Assembly (NCBI GenBank): GCA_927911235.1
Contig: CAKMOY010000145.1
Location: 1 to 33,098, forward strand
From: an uncultured Moraxella sp.
GTDB lineage: Bacteria; Pseudomonadota; Gammaproteobacteria; Pseudomonadales; Moraxellaceae
Direction: 5' to 3'
DNA: 33,098 nucleotides
Of this stretch, positions 16,611 through 24,432 are shown piece by piece. The notes under the pieces were generated by a model, which did not search any database, was not told the origin of the DNA, and saw only the letters and a program-made list of their open reading frames with translations. Position 1 is the stretch's first letter. Every line of letters begins with the position of its first letter. The position numbers and the translations under genes are program-made.

Positions 16611-18111
16611 TTTCTGCCACCACTTCACCCATGCCAGCCAATGTCCCTGCCATCATTGCCAGCTGTATCACTTCAACCAGCTTATCCGTTGGCAATTCGT
16701 CAAACTCACGAGCGATAAGATGAGGCAAATCCTCCAAACTCGGAGCATTATCAACAACATACTTCAGACGCAACAGCCACGCATTCATCACAGGCTGTGC
16801 ATCATTTGCCAATTGCTCTGCCGTATCATTGGCAAAATCCCTACGCACAGGAAAAAAGCCACCAACCTGTTCACTAAAAGTTGCCTCACCACCAGACATC
16901 TGATTAACCACATTACTACGACTACGCAACTCACGCCCACGACGACGAGCATTCGCCGACAGCGGTGCATCGACCTCCACCTCATCTTCAGCCAAATCAT
17001 AAGCCCGCATAAAATAATGCTTTGTCAACCTAGCACCCGCCTGTTGCATATTCATATCACGAGTTGCCAATTGAGCGGTGACATCCGTTTCCTCCCACAT
17101 AGACCACACAGGCACAGGCTCATTATCGCCGACATTTAACGCCACCACATAGCCGAGCAACTGATTAATCGCCTCCGCTATCATCACACCATCAGCATCA
17201 CGAATATCTTTGGTAACCTCAATACCAGACTGTGCCGAAGCATTGGTGCTTGACGCATCGGTGGATTGATTTTGCCCCAGTAGGGCAATGTTAATCTCAT
17301 CTCGACAATACTTGAGCAGTCGTTCAAACATATCTGCCGTCGCCCCTTTACCCACCGACTCCAAGATTTCCACCGAGCCGTCATTAGGTATTACCGCCAC
17401 GCCATCTTGGGAGAGCATTTCTAGACTGTCTAAGATTTTTTCCACTTCGGTGTGTGGTGTCGCTCGTGGGTGCTTACCCACCACAAAGGCTTGACCGTAT
17501 TTGTCCACAAAGCGTAGCCAAAACTTCAAACCGCCCTTTCTAAACACCGACAGCCAATACACAGCCGCCAAATCCGCCACGCCATAGGGATTGACAAAAG
17601 TAGGGTCGTTTCTTGCCGTGATAAATTTCATGGGTGGCACAGGGGTAAATTTGCCGTTTTGCTTTAGACATAGCCTATTGTTATCATCAAAGCCAAACCA
17701 TTCTGGCGGTTTGCCTACCGCCTTTGACGGCAACCACAGCCCACCATCTTTTTCCCAATAGACTTCCGCTGGGCTATAGCCATACCATGACGCATCGTGT
17801 AGCTCACGGATAAGCGAGCGTAGCTTGATACGACTTAGCACCGTTTTACACAGAGCCATCACTTTATCAGAAGCATCGCCTTGCTCCAGTCCGTATTCTA
17901 GCCCCACCACCGCAGACCGCCTACGCCGTGTCGCCCCTTTGATAGCAGGGTCGTTCATAATCTCACGATAGACCTCAATGTCTCGCCCCAGCCGTTTTGA
18001 GATAGGGTCAGGATTGGGTAGGCTCATCATCATACCGCCAAAGCCAAAATTCACGCTTTGCCGACTGGCAATCTCACCTGCCAAAGTGGTGCTAATATCT
18101 TGTTTATTCAT
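16603..18111 (-). CDS. Portal protein (Mu gp29-like, DUF935)
   Basis: A 502-residue DUF935 portal protein, the dodecameric vertex for DNA packaging. Key stretches are 'PDPISKRLGRDIEVYREIMND' (~residues 33-53), 'GATRRRRSAVVGLEY', 'DASWYGYSPAEVYWEKDGG' (a typical DxxxYGxxxxEVxW motif), 'RKGGLKFWLRFVDKYGQ', and 'LGQNQSTDASSTNASAQ' near the middle. It overlaps the terminase stop by one base (TGATG) and F by eight bases. It is intact, although the terminase before it and F after it both carry frameshifts. Confidence 0.95.
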   Translation of the reverse strand: MNKQDISTTLAGEIASRQSVNFGFGGMMMSLPNPDPISKRLGRDIEVYREIMNDPAIKGATRRRRSAVVGLEYGLEQGDASDKVMALCKTVLSRIKLRSLIRELHDASWYGYSPAEVYWEKDGGLWLPSKAVGKPPEWFGFDDNNRLCLKQNGKFTPVPPMKFITARNDPTFVNPYGVADLAAVYWLSVFRKGGLKFWLRFVDKYGQAFVVGKHPRATPHTEVEKILDSLEMLSQDGVAVIPNDGSVEILESVGKGATADMFERLLKYCRDEINIALLGQNQSTDASSTNASAQSGIEVTKDIRDADGVMIAEAINQLLGYVVALNVGDNEPVPVWSMWEETDVTAQLATRDMNMQQAGARLTKHYFMRAYDLAEDEVEVDAPLSANARRRGRELRSRSNVVNQMSGGEATFSEQVGGFFPVRRDFANDTAEQLANDAQPVMNAWLLRLKYVVDNAPSLEDLPHLIAREFDELPTDKLVEVIQLAMMAGTLAGMGEVVAENE

Positions 18112-19630
18112 CAGTCATAGCCTTTGATTATCTTTTTAAATCTACTTAAAATCCCCACGCCCATGCTTTCACGATCGTCCACCTGCCGACTTTGGATAAC
18201 CATCTCGCCACTGTTTAAGTGATTAAAGGCATAATACAAAAGGGCAAGGGCAACAGCGGTATCGCCATGGCGTTTTTGTTTGTCTTTGCCTAAGTTTTTA
18301 CTAGGTGGTAATTTTGGCACACCGCCAATCACTTCAAAGGCGGACAGGTCGGATAAAATATTGTCGTGGCGTGGAATGTCGGTCAGCACCCCATCTTCTA
18401 GTGCAGCCTTAAAGGGCGGCATATGTAGGCTATACCAGCCCTGCGACAGCTTTATCACTTCCACCACCGATGAGCCATAGCGATGATAGGCTTTTTCGCT
18501 GCTGGCTACACCGATGCCTGTGCCGTCCATTGCCATACCCATAAGGCGAATGCGGTCGCAGATGTAGTTTAACACCTGTTCTTGTTGGCTAAATGGGATA
18601 TTATCCAGCTCCACGATACAGGCGATTTTTAGATGAATGTTTTGGGTTTGGTAAGCCACCGCATAGGCGGTCTTATCACCATTTCGTCCAAAGTCCGCCC
18701 CCCACATAGCATTTGGCATTTTTGGGAAAATTGGCAAAAATAGCGTCCAAATTATCCGCACACCAAAGTTTACACATCTGTTCACGCACGCTATCGGACT
18801 TTAAATTAAACTCGTCCGTTTCTTTATAAATCACATAGGGTGTATCATCATTCATCGCATTTAAAATCAACGCACGAGATAAGTATTTGCCACCACTATT
18901 TTTTGGCACGCAGTCCAGCTCTTCATCCACATTATCAGCATACATCGCACGGATATTGTCCGCCCATTCACGCTCACCGTCCACTGTCCACGCTATGCCA
19001 CGTTTTAGACAAATCCGCTGATAAAGCCCCTGTGCTAAGGCTTCATTAAAAGTGCAATGGTGCAAACTGTACGGCAATTTACCTGCTTTGACATCTTCCA
19101 CCAGCTGATTAAAAGGGTTGGCGACACCGTTATGCGTTGAGATAATCCGCACACAGCCGCCCCAAATGGTCAGAGCCAAAGCCGATTTTAACAGCTCGTC
19201 CAAATCATCATGAAAAGCCGCCTCGTCTATCACCACACGCCCCTGCTTACCACGCAAGTTTCTAGGTGATGATGATAGGGCGGTTACACGGTAGCCACTG
19301 GCAAATTTAATGGTAAACGCAAGGATTGCCTTTTTTCTCATTATTATTTTCAAAAATCTCTTCATGCTCATAGATTTCATCAGCTATCAAATTATAAAAC
19401 TTCGCCCAGTCCGCCACATCACGGATAAACTCTATCGCCATATCCTTTGTGTAGCCGATGTACCAAGTGTCTTGTCCGTTTGTGCGAGATGCCTCCAAAG
19501 CCGACTCCGAGCTTTCCGCCCACGAGCCACCGATACGCCGAGATTTGACAAAGATTTTCACTTCCGATTGGTCGGCTATCCAATCTTGCTGATAAGGGAG
19601 CAGTACGCTTGGCACGCTTTGCATAGTCAT
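18111..19630 (-). CDS. Terminase large subunit (Mu gp28-like), two frameshifts
   Basis: Three frames make one ~505-residue DNA-packaging ATPase/nuclease. The first holds 'LLPYQQDWIADQSEVKIFVKSRRIG', where KSRRIGGS is a Walker A-like site. The second holds 'GKQGRVVIDEAAFHDDLDELL' (Walker B: VVIDEA) and 'IISTHNG' (coupling motif). The third holds 'GADFGRNGDKTAYAV', the nuclease domain start (first acidic residue in GADFG), and 'HGDTAVALALLYYA'. One base must be removed from the T6 at 19331-19336 and one from the C6 at 18698-18703. The start ATG at 19630 overlaps the previous stop as ATGA. Confidence 0.9.
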
Positions 19631-20175
19631 TCGGCAATCCCCAAGATTTTTGCACGAATAAGATTAGCCGTCTCATCAGACAGTCCACCTGTTTTGGCGA
19701 TGATTTCTACCTCGGCAGCGGTTTGTTCGGCTTTTTCTTTGACATCTAAAGCGTGTTGTTTTTGTAAAACGGACGCTTTGACAATCTCGCTAATACCTTT
19801 ACCTGCTTTGGTTATCATTGCAAGGCGTTTAACAGGGTCAAGGCTTTCATCATCTTCCAAATCTTGCAAGGCAACTAGGGCATTAAACAGCTCGGTTTGC
19901 ACCAGCGATAACACCGCCTGACTTCTGGCATCGCCATCATCAGGGATTGCCTCGGCTATCATCAAAGACGCTGTCGTGCTTGCCTTGATAGCGGACAGTT
20001 TACGTTCTAGCTTTTGCCCATAGCGGTGTATGGCAGATTTACTGATTTCATAACCTAACTCGCCAAGCCACTCAGCAAGCTCCACATAACCATAAAAGCC
20101 ATTGGTTGTTAGCCTTTCGTCCAATAGCTTTTTGTGTTCAGCTGATAGGCGGTCTATTGCCGTTTGTCTTGCCAT
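19627..20175 (-). CDS. Small terminase-like protein (DUF3486, Mu gp27)
   Basis: A 182-residue DUF3486 protein, the presumed small terminase partner in Mu-like phages. I place the start at 20175 (MARQTAIDRLSAEHKKLL) because a G7 tract with ribosome-site character lies 7 bases upstream. The N-terminal 70 residues are a helix-turn-helix: 'NGFYGYVELAEWLGELGYEIS', then 'KSAIHRYGQKLERKL'. The rest is helical (NALVALQDLEDDESLDPV). It ends coupled to the large terminase. Confidence 0.88.
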   Translation of the reverse strand: MARQTAIDRLSAEHKKLLDERLTTNGFYGYVELAEWLGELGYEISKSAIHRYGQKLERKLSAIKASTTASLMIAEAIPDDGDARSQAVLSLVQTELFNALVALQDLEDDESLDPVKRLAMITKAGKGISEIVKASVLQKQHALDVKEKAEQTAAEVEIIAKTGGLSDETANLIRAKILGIAE

Positions 20176-20191
20176 GTCATTGCCCCCCCAT

Positions 20192-20503
20192 TTAGCTCCA
20201 ATATTTGACAGGTCTGGCAATGCCGACAGGGCATTTTGCCACATATTCCACCACATCAATGCCTGTGTGGGTTAGCCGTGCGTGCCAATGACCGTCTGGA
20301 CGTTTGTCAAGCTCCACAAAGTGATGGCTATATAAATAGTCAAGCTGGGTATGTAGCTCAGTGCTTGTACCATCTGCATAGATACTTCTTACCACGTCAA
20401 GTAGTAGCATATCCAACGCCCCCAAAGGACGTGCATTGTGCAAAGCTAATAATAAATACCAGCGCATACCTTCACGGCGGACTTTCAAAACATCAACACT
20501 CAT
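20192..20503 (-). CDS. Gp26-like phage protein, winged-helix-like
   Basis: A 103-residue protein at the Mu gp26 position. The start is at 20503 (MSVDVLKVRREGMRWYL) because AAGGAG is better spaced to the second of two adjacent ATGs. 'GMRWYLLLALHNARPLGALD' then 'DYLYSHHFVELDKRPDGHWHARLT' then 'HTGIDVVEYV' has the helix-wing layout of a small DNA-binding protein. The start overlaps the DUF2730 stop. The function in Mu-like phages is not established. Confidence 0.65.
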   Translation of the reverse strand: MSVDVLKVRREGMRWYLLLALHNARPLGALDMLLLDVVRSIYADGTSTELHTQLDYLYSHHFVELDKRPDGHWHARLTHTGIDVVEYVAKCPVGIARPVKYWS

Positions 20504-20835
20504 CATCTCTCCTTATTCAAATGGGCAAGTGCCGCTTGCACCGCATCTATTTTCGCCTCCACCACCGTAAACGAACGGATAAAGTCCTCTTTAGCGACAT
20601 ACTCTCGTGGTAACTCCGCCTTTAATTTCAAAATCTCACGATCAAGCTGGCGAATATCCTCAGAAGCTTTACTCATAAAGTCATTGACCTTAGCAATTTC
20701 GGCTTTTAGCCCCTCATCACGCTCTTTTAATGAGCCTTCAATCCGAGCAAAAAAACCTTTACCAGCCCCAAAGATTGACCCACCAATAGTAACAGCAAGC
20801 ATAATCGCCTGATAACCCTCCAATTCTAGTATCAT
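20503..20835 (-). CDS. DUF2730 protein (Mu gp25-like)
   Basis: A 110-residue protein with one N-terminal membrane helix (residues ~8-28, AIMLAVTIGGSIFGAGKGFF) followed by a long coiled coil ('IAKVNDFMSKASEDIRQLDRE', 'EAKIDAVQAALAHL'). This is the DUF2730 layout of Mu gp25, encoded between lysis and terminase genes. A possible role near lysis or packaging is not proven. AAGGGG lies 6 bases before the ATG, and its end overlaps the gp26-like start. Confidence 0.75.
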   Translation of the reverse strand: MILELEGYQAIMLAVTIGGSIFGAGKGFFARIEGSLKERDEGLKAEIAKVNDFMSKASEDIRQLDREILKLKAELPREYVAKEDFIRSFTVVEAKIDAVQAALAHLNKER

Positions 20836-21041
20836 CGCTTACCCCTTGTTTCAAGCCTACTTTGGCACTTATAACACCGCACCGCATGAGGTACAGATTT
20901 TTTACGTTGCACCCCAATAGGCTCACCACAATCCATGCAGTCATGCACATCATTTGGCTTTTGGAATTTGGTGATTTGTCGTACTTTTTCCGCTATCCAA
21001 AACTGAGCTTCAAGATTGGCTCTATCCACAATATCATTCAT
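20832..21041 (-). CDS. DksA/TraR-type C4 zinc finger protein
   Basis: A 69-residue protein with 'DCMDCGEPIG' and, 15 residues later, 'VRCYKCQSRLE', a four-cysteine zinc finger as in TraR and the C-terminus of DksA. TraR binds RNA polymerase through its secondary channel to alter promoter choice. The N-terminal helix (DIVDRANLEAQFWIAEKVRQ) has the DxxDxA-like start of TraR. The start at 21041 has GGAGCG 9 bases upstream. Phages of this group often carry one here. It could adjust host or phage transcription late in infection. Confidence 0.8.
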   Translation of the reverse strand: MNDIVDRANLEAQFWIAEKVRQITKFQKPNDVHDCMDCGEPIGVQRKKSVPHAVRCYKCQSRLETRGKR

Positions 21042-21043
21042 TT

Positions 21044-21301
21044 TTACCAACGCTCCGTTTCTTTTTCACCACCGTCTAGCAATGTAAGCGGTTTTTGTTT
21101 GACAAAGCGTAAAATCAAACCACACACCGCTACAATGGCGGTCAGTTTATCCCGAATAACTGGTGGTAATAGGTTAATAATTTCTGGCGGTAGGTCTGTG
21201 GTCGCCAAAAACACAATCAAGGCAAACGCCCAAGTAGAAAACCATTTGTAACCTGTCTGCCAGTTTGCCACCAATTTAACGTGTGTAAACTTAGCTTTCA
21301 T
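21044..21301 (-). CDS. Holin-like membrane protein
   Basis: An 85-residue protein with two hydrophobic segments, residues ~20-37 (FSTWAFALIVFLATTDL) and ~47-65 (VIRDKLTAIVAVCGLILRF), and a charged tail ending in EKETERW. Size, topology and position directly after the endolysin (overlapping as ATGA) fit a small phage holin, which makes the membrane hole that releases the endolysin. A typical family phrase is 'LPPEIINLLPPVIRDKLT' between the helices. Confidence 0.75.
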   Translation of the reverse strand: MKAKFTHVKLVANWQTGYKWFSTWAFALIVFLATTDLPPEIINLLPPVIRDKLTAIVAVCGLILRFVKQKPLTLLDGGEKETERW

Positions 21302-21795
21302 ACAATAAGCCCCTGTAGATAGGTAGTTTTGCCACCTCGCTTGACCGCAGTCAGTACTTGCTTACGGTGTCCCACGCCGTTTTTCTTAAAGCCGATATGT
21401 ACCCACGCCCCATCACCACGCTCTGGAAACTCCAAGATAAGCTGGTCATAGTCAATCAAGCCTTCATTTTTCATTGTGATAATTTCTTTGGCAAAATCGG
21501 CAGATATAAAGCCTGTAGCATCACAATCCACCGCCAAGCCATAGCGATGAGCAGACGTTTTGCTACCGCCGACCAGCCGATTGACTTTTTCATTGCGAAA
21601 GCAGGAAGTAACGATAATAGCGATGGGTCGTTGGTATTTGTTATTCAGATAGGCACGAATTTTTTCCAGTTGTTCGGCAGTGTAGCGGATATTATCAAGC
21701 TCGCTAGCGTTTGGCGTGTTATCAATACCATGTCGTCTGGCGGTCTCGCTTCGTGTCATTTCACGATAACTAAAATGTTTGGTAAGATAAGTCAT
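21298..21795 (-). CDS. Endolysin, M15 family D-Ala-D-Ala carboxypeptidase type
   Basis: A 165-residue peptidoglycan peptidase from the ATG at 21795 (MTYLTKHFSYREMTRS); an alternative in-frame ATG lies 12 bases earlier. The zinc/active-site pattern is visible: 'SKTSAHRYGLAVDCD' (His and Asp ligands) and 'FPERGDGAWVHIGF' (third ligand His). It would cut peptide cross-links after holin action. 'FSYREMTRSETARRHGIDN' is the common N-terminal helix of these prophage enzymes. A promoter-like motif (21848-21876) lies ~50 bases upstream. Confidence 0.9.
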   Translation of the reverse strand: MTYLTKHFSYREMTRSETARRHGIDNTPNASELDNIRYTAEQLEKIRAYLNNKYQRPIAIIVTSCFRNEKVNRLVGGSKTSAHRYGLAVDCDATGFISADFAKEIITMKNEGLIDYDQLILEFPERGDGAWVHIGFKKNGVGHRKQVLTAVKRGGKTTYLQGLIV

Positions 21796-21847
21796 AAAAA
21801 GCCCCATTAAGTCATGATGGGGCTAGGATAACATGGGGGGAATGGTG

Positions 21848-21876
21848 GGGATTTTAGGAAGGTTTAAGGGTTTTGT
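21848..21876 (-). promoter_or_regulatory. Candidate late promoter motif, copy 1
   Basis: On the minus strand: CAAAACC, CTTAAACC, TTCC, TAAAAT, with TAAAAT at 21851-21856, about 45-55 bases before the endolysin start. It lies immediately after the lipoprotein stop and could drive the whole lysis-packaging operon. It is the first copy encountered by leftward transcription. Confidence 0.5.
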
Positions 21877-22392
21877 TTATTGACTGGCTTCTAACGCCTC
21901 ATTATAAGGCATTTGTACCAATTTTTCACAAGTATTTTTAGATTTGAGATAATCTTGTTTTTCTTGCTCGGCTATTTTTTGCATTTGGGGTGTGTTATTT
22001 TCCAACTGCATTTTTAGCGAGCCAACATACAATTGCAAATCCCTTAAAGCTATGTCGCATTTGGTATAAGGTGCTAAGGCATCATCATCTAGCCAATAAG
22101 AGCCAAGCACATAATTTATTAAATCTTGATCTTGTTGCTTTAATGCATTGATGTCTTGATTTGCAAAGGATTTTAGAGCATTTTGTTCTTCGTTTTTAAT
22201 TTTCTCCAAAACACCAACTGCAAAATCTTTTGCTTGCTCTTTCGTTAATTTGGTGGGTTGTTCTGGGTTCTGATTGGCACTGGTAAGATTTGCCTGTGGT
22301 GGCTCGGCTTGGGTTTCTTGGGCAGTTTGGGCGGGTTCGCCACAGCCAACCAATGCTAACATCATAGCGAATAAAATAAGGGATTTTTTCAT
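21877..22392 (-). CDS. Small lipoprotein, possible lysogenic-conversion factor
   Basis: A 171-residue lipoprotein. The signal peptide 'MKKSLILFAMMLALVGCGEP' ends in the lipobox LVGC, so it would be lipid-anchored in the envelope. Residues 22-50 are a Gln/Pro/Thr linker. The mature part is helical with a KCDIALRDLQLYVGSLK segment. A similar mini-domain occurs in the broken lipoprotein at 25770-26222 (YGRCATLGIDLQNYW), suggesting paralogues. It lies between the repressor and lysis genes on the repressor strand and may be co-expressed with the repressor in the lysogen. The family is unknown to me. Confidence 0.7.
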   Translation of the reverse strand: MKKSLILFAMMLALVGCGEPAQTAQETQAEPPQANLTSANQNPEQPTKLTKEQAKDFAVGVLEKIKNEEQNALKSFANQDINALKQQDQDLINYVLGSYWLDDDALAPYTKCDIALRDLQLYVGSLKMQLENNTPQMQKIAEQEKQDYLKSKNTCEKLVQMPYNEALEASQ

Positions 22393-22431
22393 AAGGCTCT
22401 CACTTATTAAAACTATTTAAAATTTGACTAT

Positions 22432-22887
22432 TTAGGACTGGGGGTTTTCTTTGGCTCGCTCAATCAAACCCAGCGTATCTATAAGGCGAAACACCCCAGC
22501 TTGGGTTAGTCCATGCATTGCTACCGCCGAGATAAGGGCTTGTTTAAAAGCAGGGTGTAGCTTGACAGGAGCGTTTTGTTGCTCTGCTTCATTAACCCAA
22601 TTTTCCGCATTTTCCATTTGGTAAAGTTTGCGTTCTACTTCATTCATTTCATGAAACTCTTTTGGACGGATAGTTTTTTTCCCTGTTATAACAAAAACTG
22701 TATCTAAGTTCAGTTTTTCTAATCTTGTCATTACTCTCCGTGAAGGTGTTGCCACTTCTCTTTCGTATTTACCCCACTGCACACGAGAAATTTCACATTT
22801 TTCTGCGATTTGTTCTTGGGTCAAATCAAGGCGGATACGCTCATATTTCAGTCTAGCACCATAGCCTTCTAAAAAAATTTTGCTCAT
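22432..22887 (-). CDS. XRE-family phage repressor
   Basis: A 151-residue protein with an N-terminal helix-turn-helix, residues ~8-60: 'ARLKYERIRLDLTQEQIAEK', then 'EISRVQWGKYEREVATPSRR'. The C-terminal part (residues ~100-150, 'HPAFKQALISAVAMHGLTQAG') is probably for oligomerisation; no LexA-like Ser-Lys protease domain is visible. It is divergent from the early operon across a 166-base region full of ATTATCAT half-sites, so it is the likely immunity repressor. Without an autoprotease, induction would need an antirepressor, and two antirepressor genes lie nearby. Confidence 0.8.
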   Translation of the reverse strand: MSKIFLEGYGARLKYERIRLDLTQEQIAEKCEISRVQWGKYEREVATPSRRVMTRLEKLNLDTVFVITGKKTIRPKEFHEMNEVERKLYQMENAENWVNEAEQQNAPVKLHPAFKQALISAVAMHGLTQAGVFRLIDTLGLIERAKENPQS

Positions 22888-22902
22888 TCATAAAAAAATC
22901 TC

Positions 22903-22950
22903 TTGACATAGTATTATCATTTTATTATCATAATGATAATTAATGATAAC
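22903..22950 (+). promoter_or_regulatory. Early promoter overlapped by repeated repressor operators
   Basis: TTGACA (22903-22908), a 17-base spacer and TATCAT (22926-22931) form a strong rightward promoter. Around it, ATTATCAT occurs at 22913-22920 and 22924-22931, with inverted copies at 22933-22940 and 22943-22950. The middle pair makes the perfect palindrome ATTATCATAATGATAAT, covering the -10 box. A repressor bound here would block early transcription. The leftward repressor promoter is not clear. Confidence 0.65.
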
Positions 22951-23053
22951 TTAGATAGTTTAGTAATCATTTCTAGTATTAATAATATCATATTTAATCA
23001 ATATATGTCAATTAATACACTTGTTTTTAACCCTACGAAAAGGAAAATTTCCT

Positions 23054-23260
23054 ATGAACAACCCCCATCAAACCCAACCACTTACCAAAGAGCAGGTTTA
23101 CCAACGCCTTTACCAACAAGGCAAAACCCTAAAACAATGGGCAGAAGAAAAAGGTTATACCTATCAGACTGCCATTCGTGTCATGAACGGCTCAAGCAAA
23201 GCCATGCGTGGCGAGAGCTTAGCCATTGCCATTGATTTGGGTCTTAAGACTATCGCCTAA
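23054..23260 (+). CDS. BcepMu gp16-family small DNA-binding protein, copy 1
   Basis: A 68-residue protein from 23054, with AGGAAA upstream. 'QVYQRLYQQGKTLKQWAEEK' then 'GYTYQTAIRVMNGSSKAMRGE' then 'SLAIAIDLGL' is the pattern of the BcepMu gp16 family found in Mu-like prophages, a small helix-turn-helix protein. It is the first early gene after the repressor, a Ner/Cro-like place, so it may turn down repressor or early transcription. A paralogue lies at 24143-24376. The ribosome site sits inside a 13-base near-palindrome, AGGAAAATTTCCT. Confidence 0.75.
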   Translation: MNNPHQTQPLTKEQVYQRLYQQGKTLKQWAEEKGYTYQTAIRVMNGSSKAMRGESLAIAIDLGLKTIA

Positions 23261-23323
23261 TTTCACCGTGCAACAGCACATAACCTAACAAGGAGCATAA
23301 CCATGCCAACCCAAAACCTTATC
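23260..23323 (+). repeat. 64-bp inverted repeat, left arm
   Basis: Matches 25288-25351 in inverted orientation with a single mismatch. It covers the leader, ribosome site (AAGGAG) and first seven codons of the antirepressor gene. The leader includes the dyad GTGCAACAGCAC. The two arms enclose about 2.1 kb. Confidence 0.85.
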
Positions 23324-24058
23324 CCCGTAACCAACCGTCTTATCGGTAATCGTCAAATCCCAACCGTAAATGCTCGTGAACTTCACGAATTTTTGGGCAA
23401 CAAAACACGGTTTAATGACTGGATTAAAAACCGTATTCATGAATATGAATTCAAAGAAAATGTTGATTTTGTAGGTTTTACTGAAAATTTAGTAAAACCC
23501 CAAAACCAAGAAAACAAAGGCGGTCGCCCAACCAAAGAATACTTTATTACCCTAGACATGGCAAAAGAACTAGCAATGGTAGAACGTACCGAAAAAGGAC
23601 GAGAAGCACGCCGTTACTTCATTGACTGCGAACAACAGATGCTACGCCTACAAGCCGAACGCACAACCCCAAAACAAGGCATCACCAACACCCAAATCAC
23701 CCAACTCATCCGCACCCTACAACAGACCATACAAGGGCAAACCGCCATGATAAACCGCCTAATAGCCAGCCACACCCGCACACACGGACTTACAGGCACA
23801 GACCCTAGGCACTCTTGGACAAACAAATAAACCCGTCGTCGCTACCGCCCAGCCACCAACGAAGACTACTTCACCGTCCAAACCATGCTAAAAGACGGCA
23901 AATCCCTCGCCTACATCTCACAGGCGACAGGACTATCCCAGCATACCGTCTATAGTATCAAACACGGTATTTTACAACTAGGCAATGACGGCATGCTCCA
24001 AAAAAGAGCCGAACCAAAACCAACACCCAGCCTCACAGCCACCTTCACCACCCAATAA
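23303..24058 (+). CDS. AntA-type antirepressor with an in-frame ochre codon
   Basis: The N-terminal ~110 residues are an AntA/AntB antirepressor domain: 'IPTVNARELHEFLGNKTRFND', 'WIKNRIHEYEFKENVDF' and 'EYFITLDMAKELAMVERTEKG', then RRYFIDCEQ. A TAA at 23828-23830 ends the frame after 175 residues. The same frame continues for 75 codons with a good helix-turn-helix, 'SLAYISQATGLSQHTVYSIK', to a stop at 24058. So the full protein would be 251 residues with an N-terminal antirepressor domain and C-terminal DNA-binding domain. One C-to-T change from CAA would make the TAA. It probably inactivates the repressor. The 5' end is shared with the inverted paralogue at 24943-25308. Confidence 0.75.
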
Positions 24059-24073
24059 CCAACCACAAAGCCT

Positions 24074-24108
24074 AAAAAAAAGTAAGGGCAAAATTTTTTT
24101 GCCCTTAC
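24074..24108 (-). terminator. Strong leftward terminator between antirepressor and gp16-like genes
   Basis: GTAAGGGCAAAA and TTTTGCCCTTAC form a 12-bp stem with a 3-base loop (24082-24108), next to an A8 run at 24074-24081 that reads as T8 on the minus strand. It suits leftward transcripts. In the early-operon direction the stem remains but the T-tract is missing. Confidence 0.7.
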
Positions 24109-24142
24109 CAAAACATAACCCATTGATTTAAAAGGAAAAATT

Positions 24143-24376
24143 ATGAACAACCCAATTTATCCCACCCACAAACAAAAAGCCGACGCCGTCAAAGCACGCC
24201 TATACGCACAAGGACTAACCGTCAAACAATGGGCAAAACAAAACGGCTACAAACCCGTCCAAGTCTACCGTGTCCTACGTGGCGAAAACAAAGCCCTATA
24301 CGGCACAGGACACACCATCGCCGTCAAACTAGGACTAAAGCCTATCAACCAAGCCGTTGAAAGCAATATTACATAG
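24143..24376 (+). CDS. BcepMu gp16-family small DNA-binding protein, copy 2
   Basis: A 77-residue paralogue of the protein at 23054-23260: 'AVKARLYAQGLTVKQWAKQNG', then 'YKPVQVYRVLRGENKALYGTG', then 'HTIAVKLGLKPINQ'. AAAGGA lies ~7 bases before the ATG. The two copies agree at the WAxxxGY and R-V-L/M-x-G positions but differ widely elsewhere, so this is an old duplication or two separate acquisitions. It would be the distal early regulator before the Mor-type activator. Confidence 0.75.
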   Translation: MNNPIYPTHKQKADAVKARLYAQGLTVKQWAKQNGYKPVQVYRVLRGENKALYGTGHTIAVKLGLKPINQAVESNIT

Positions 24377-24432
24377 TTTAAGTTTACACACATTTTAACA
24401 CTTTTAAAAACCCAAATTTTTAAGGAACAACC

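Noticed and set aside
16423..17139. Long plus-strand reading frame of 238 codons
   Set aside because: It lies antisense across the F and portal genes, has an odd His/Cys-rich composition and no ribosome site; the minus-strand genes are clearly real.
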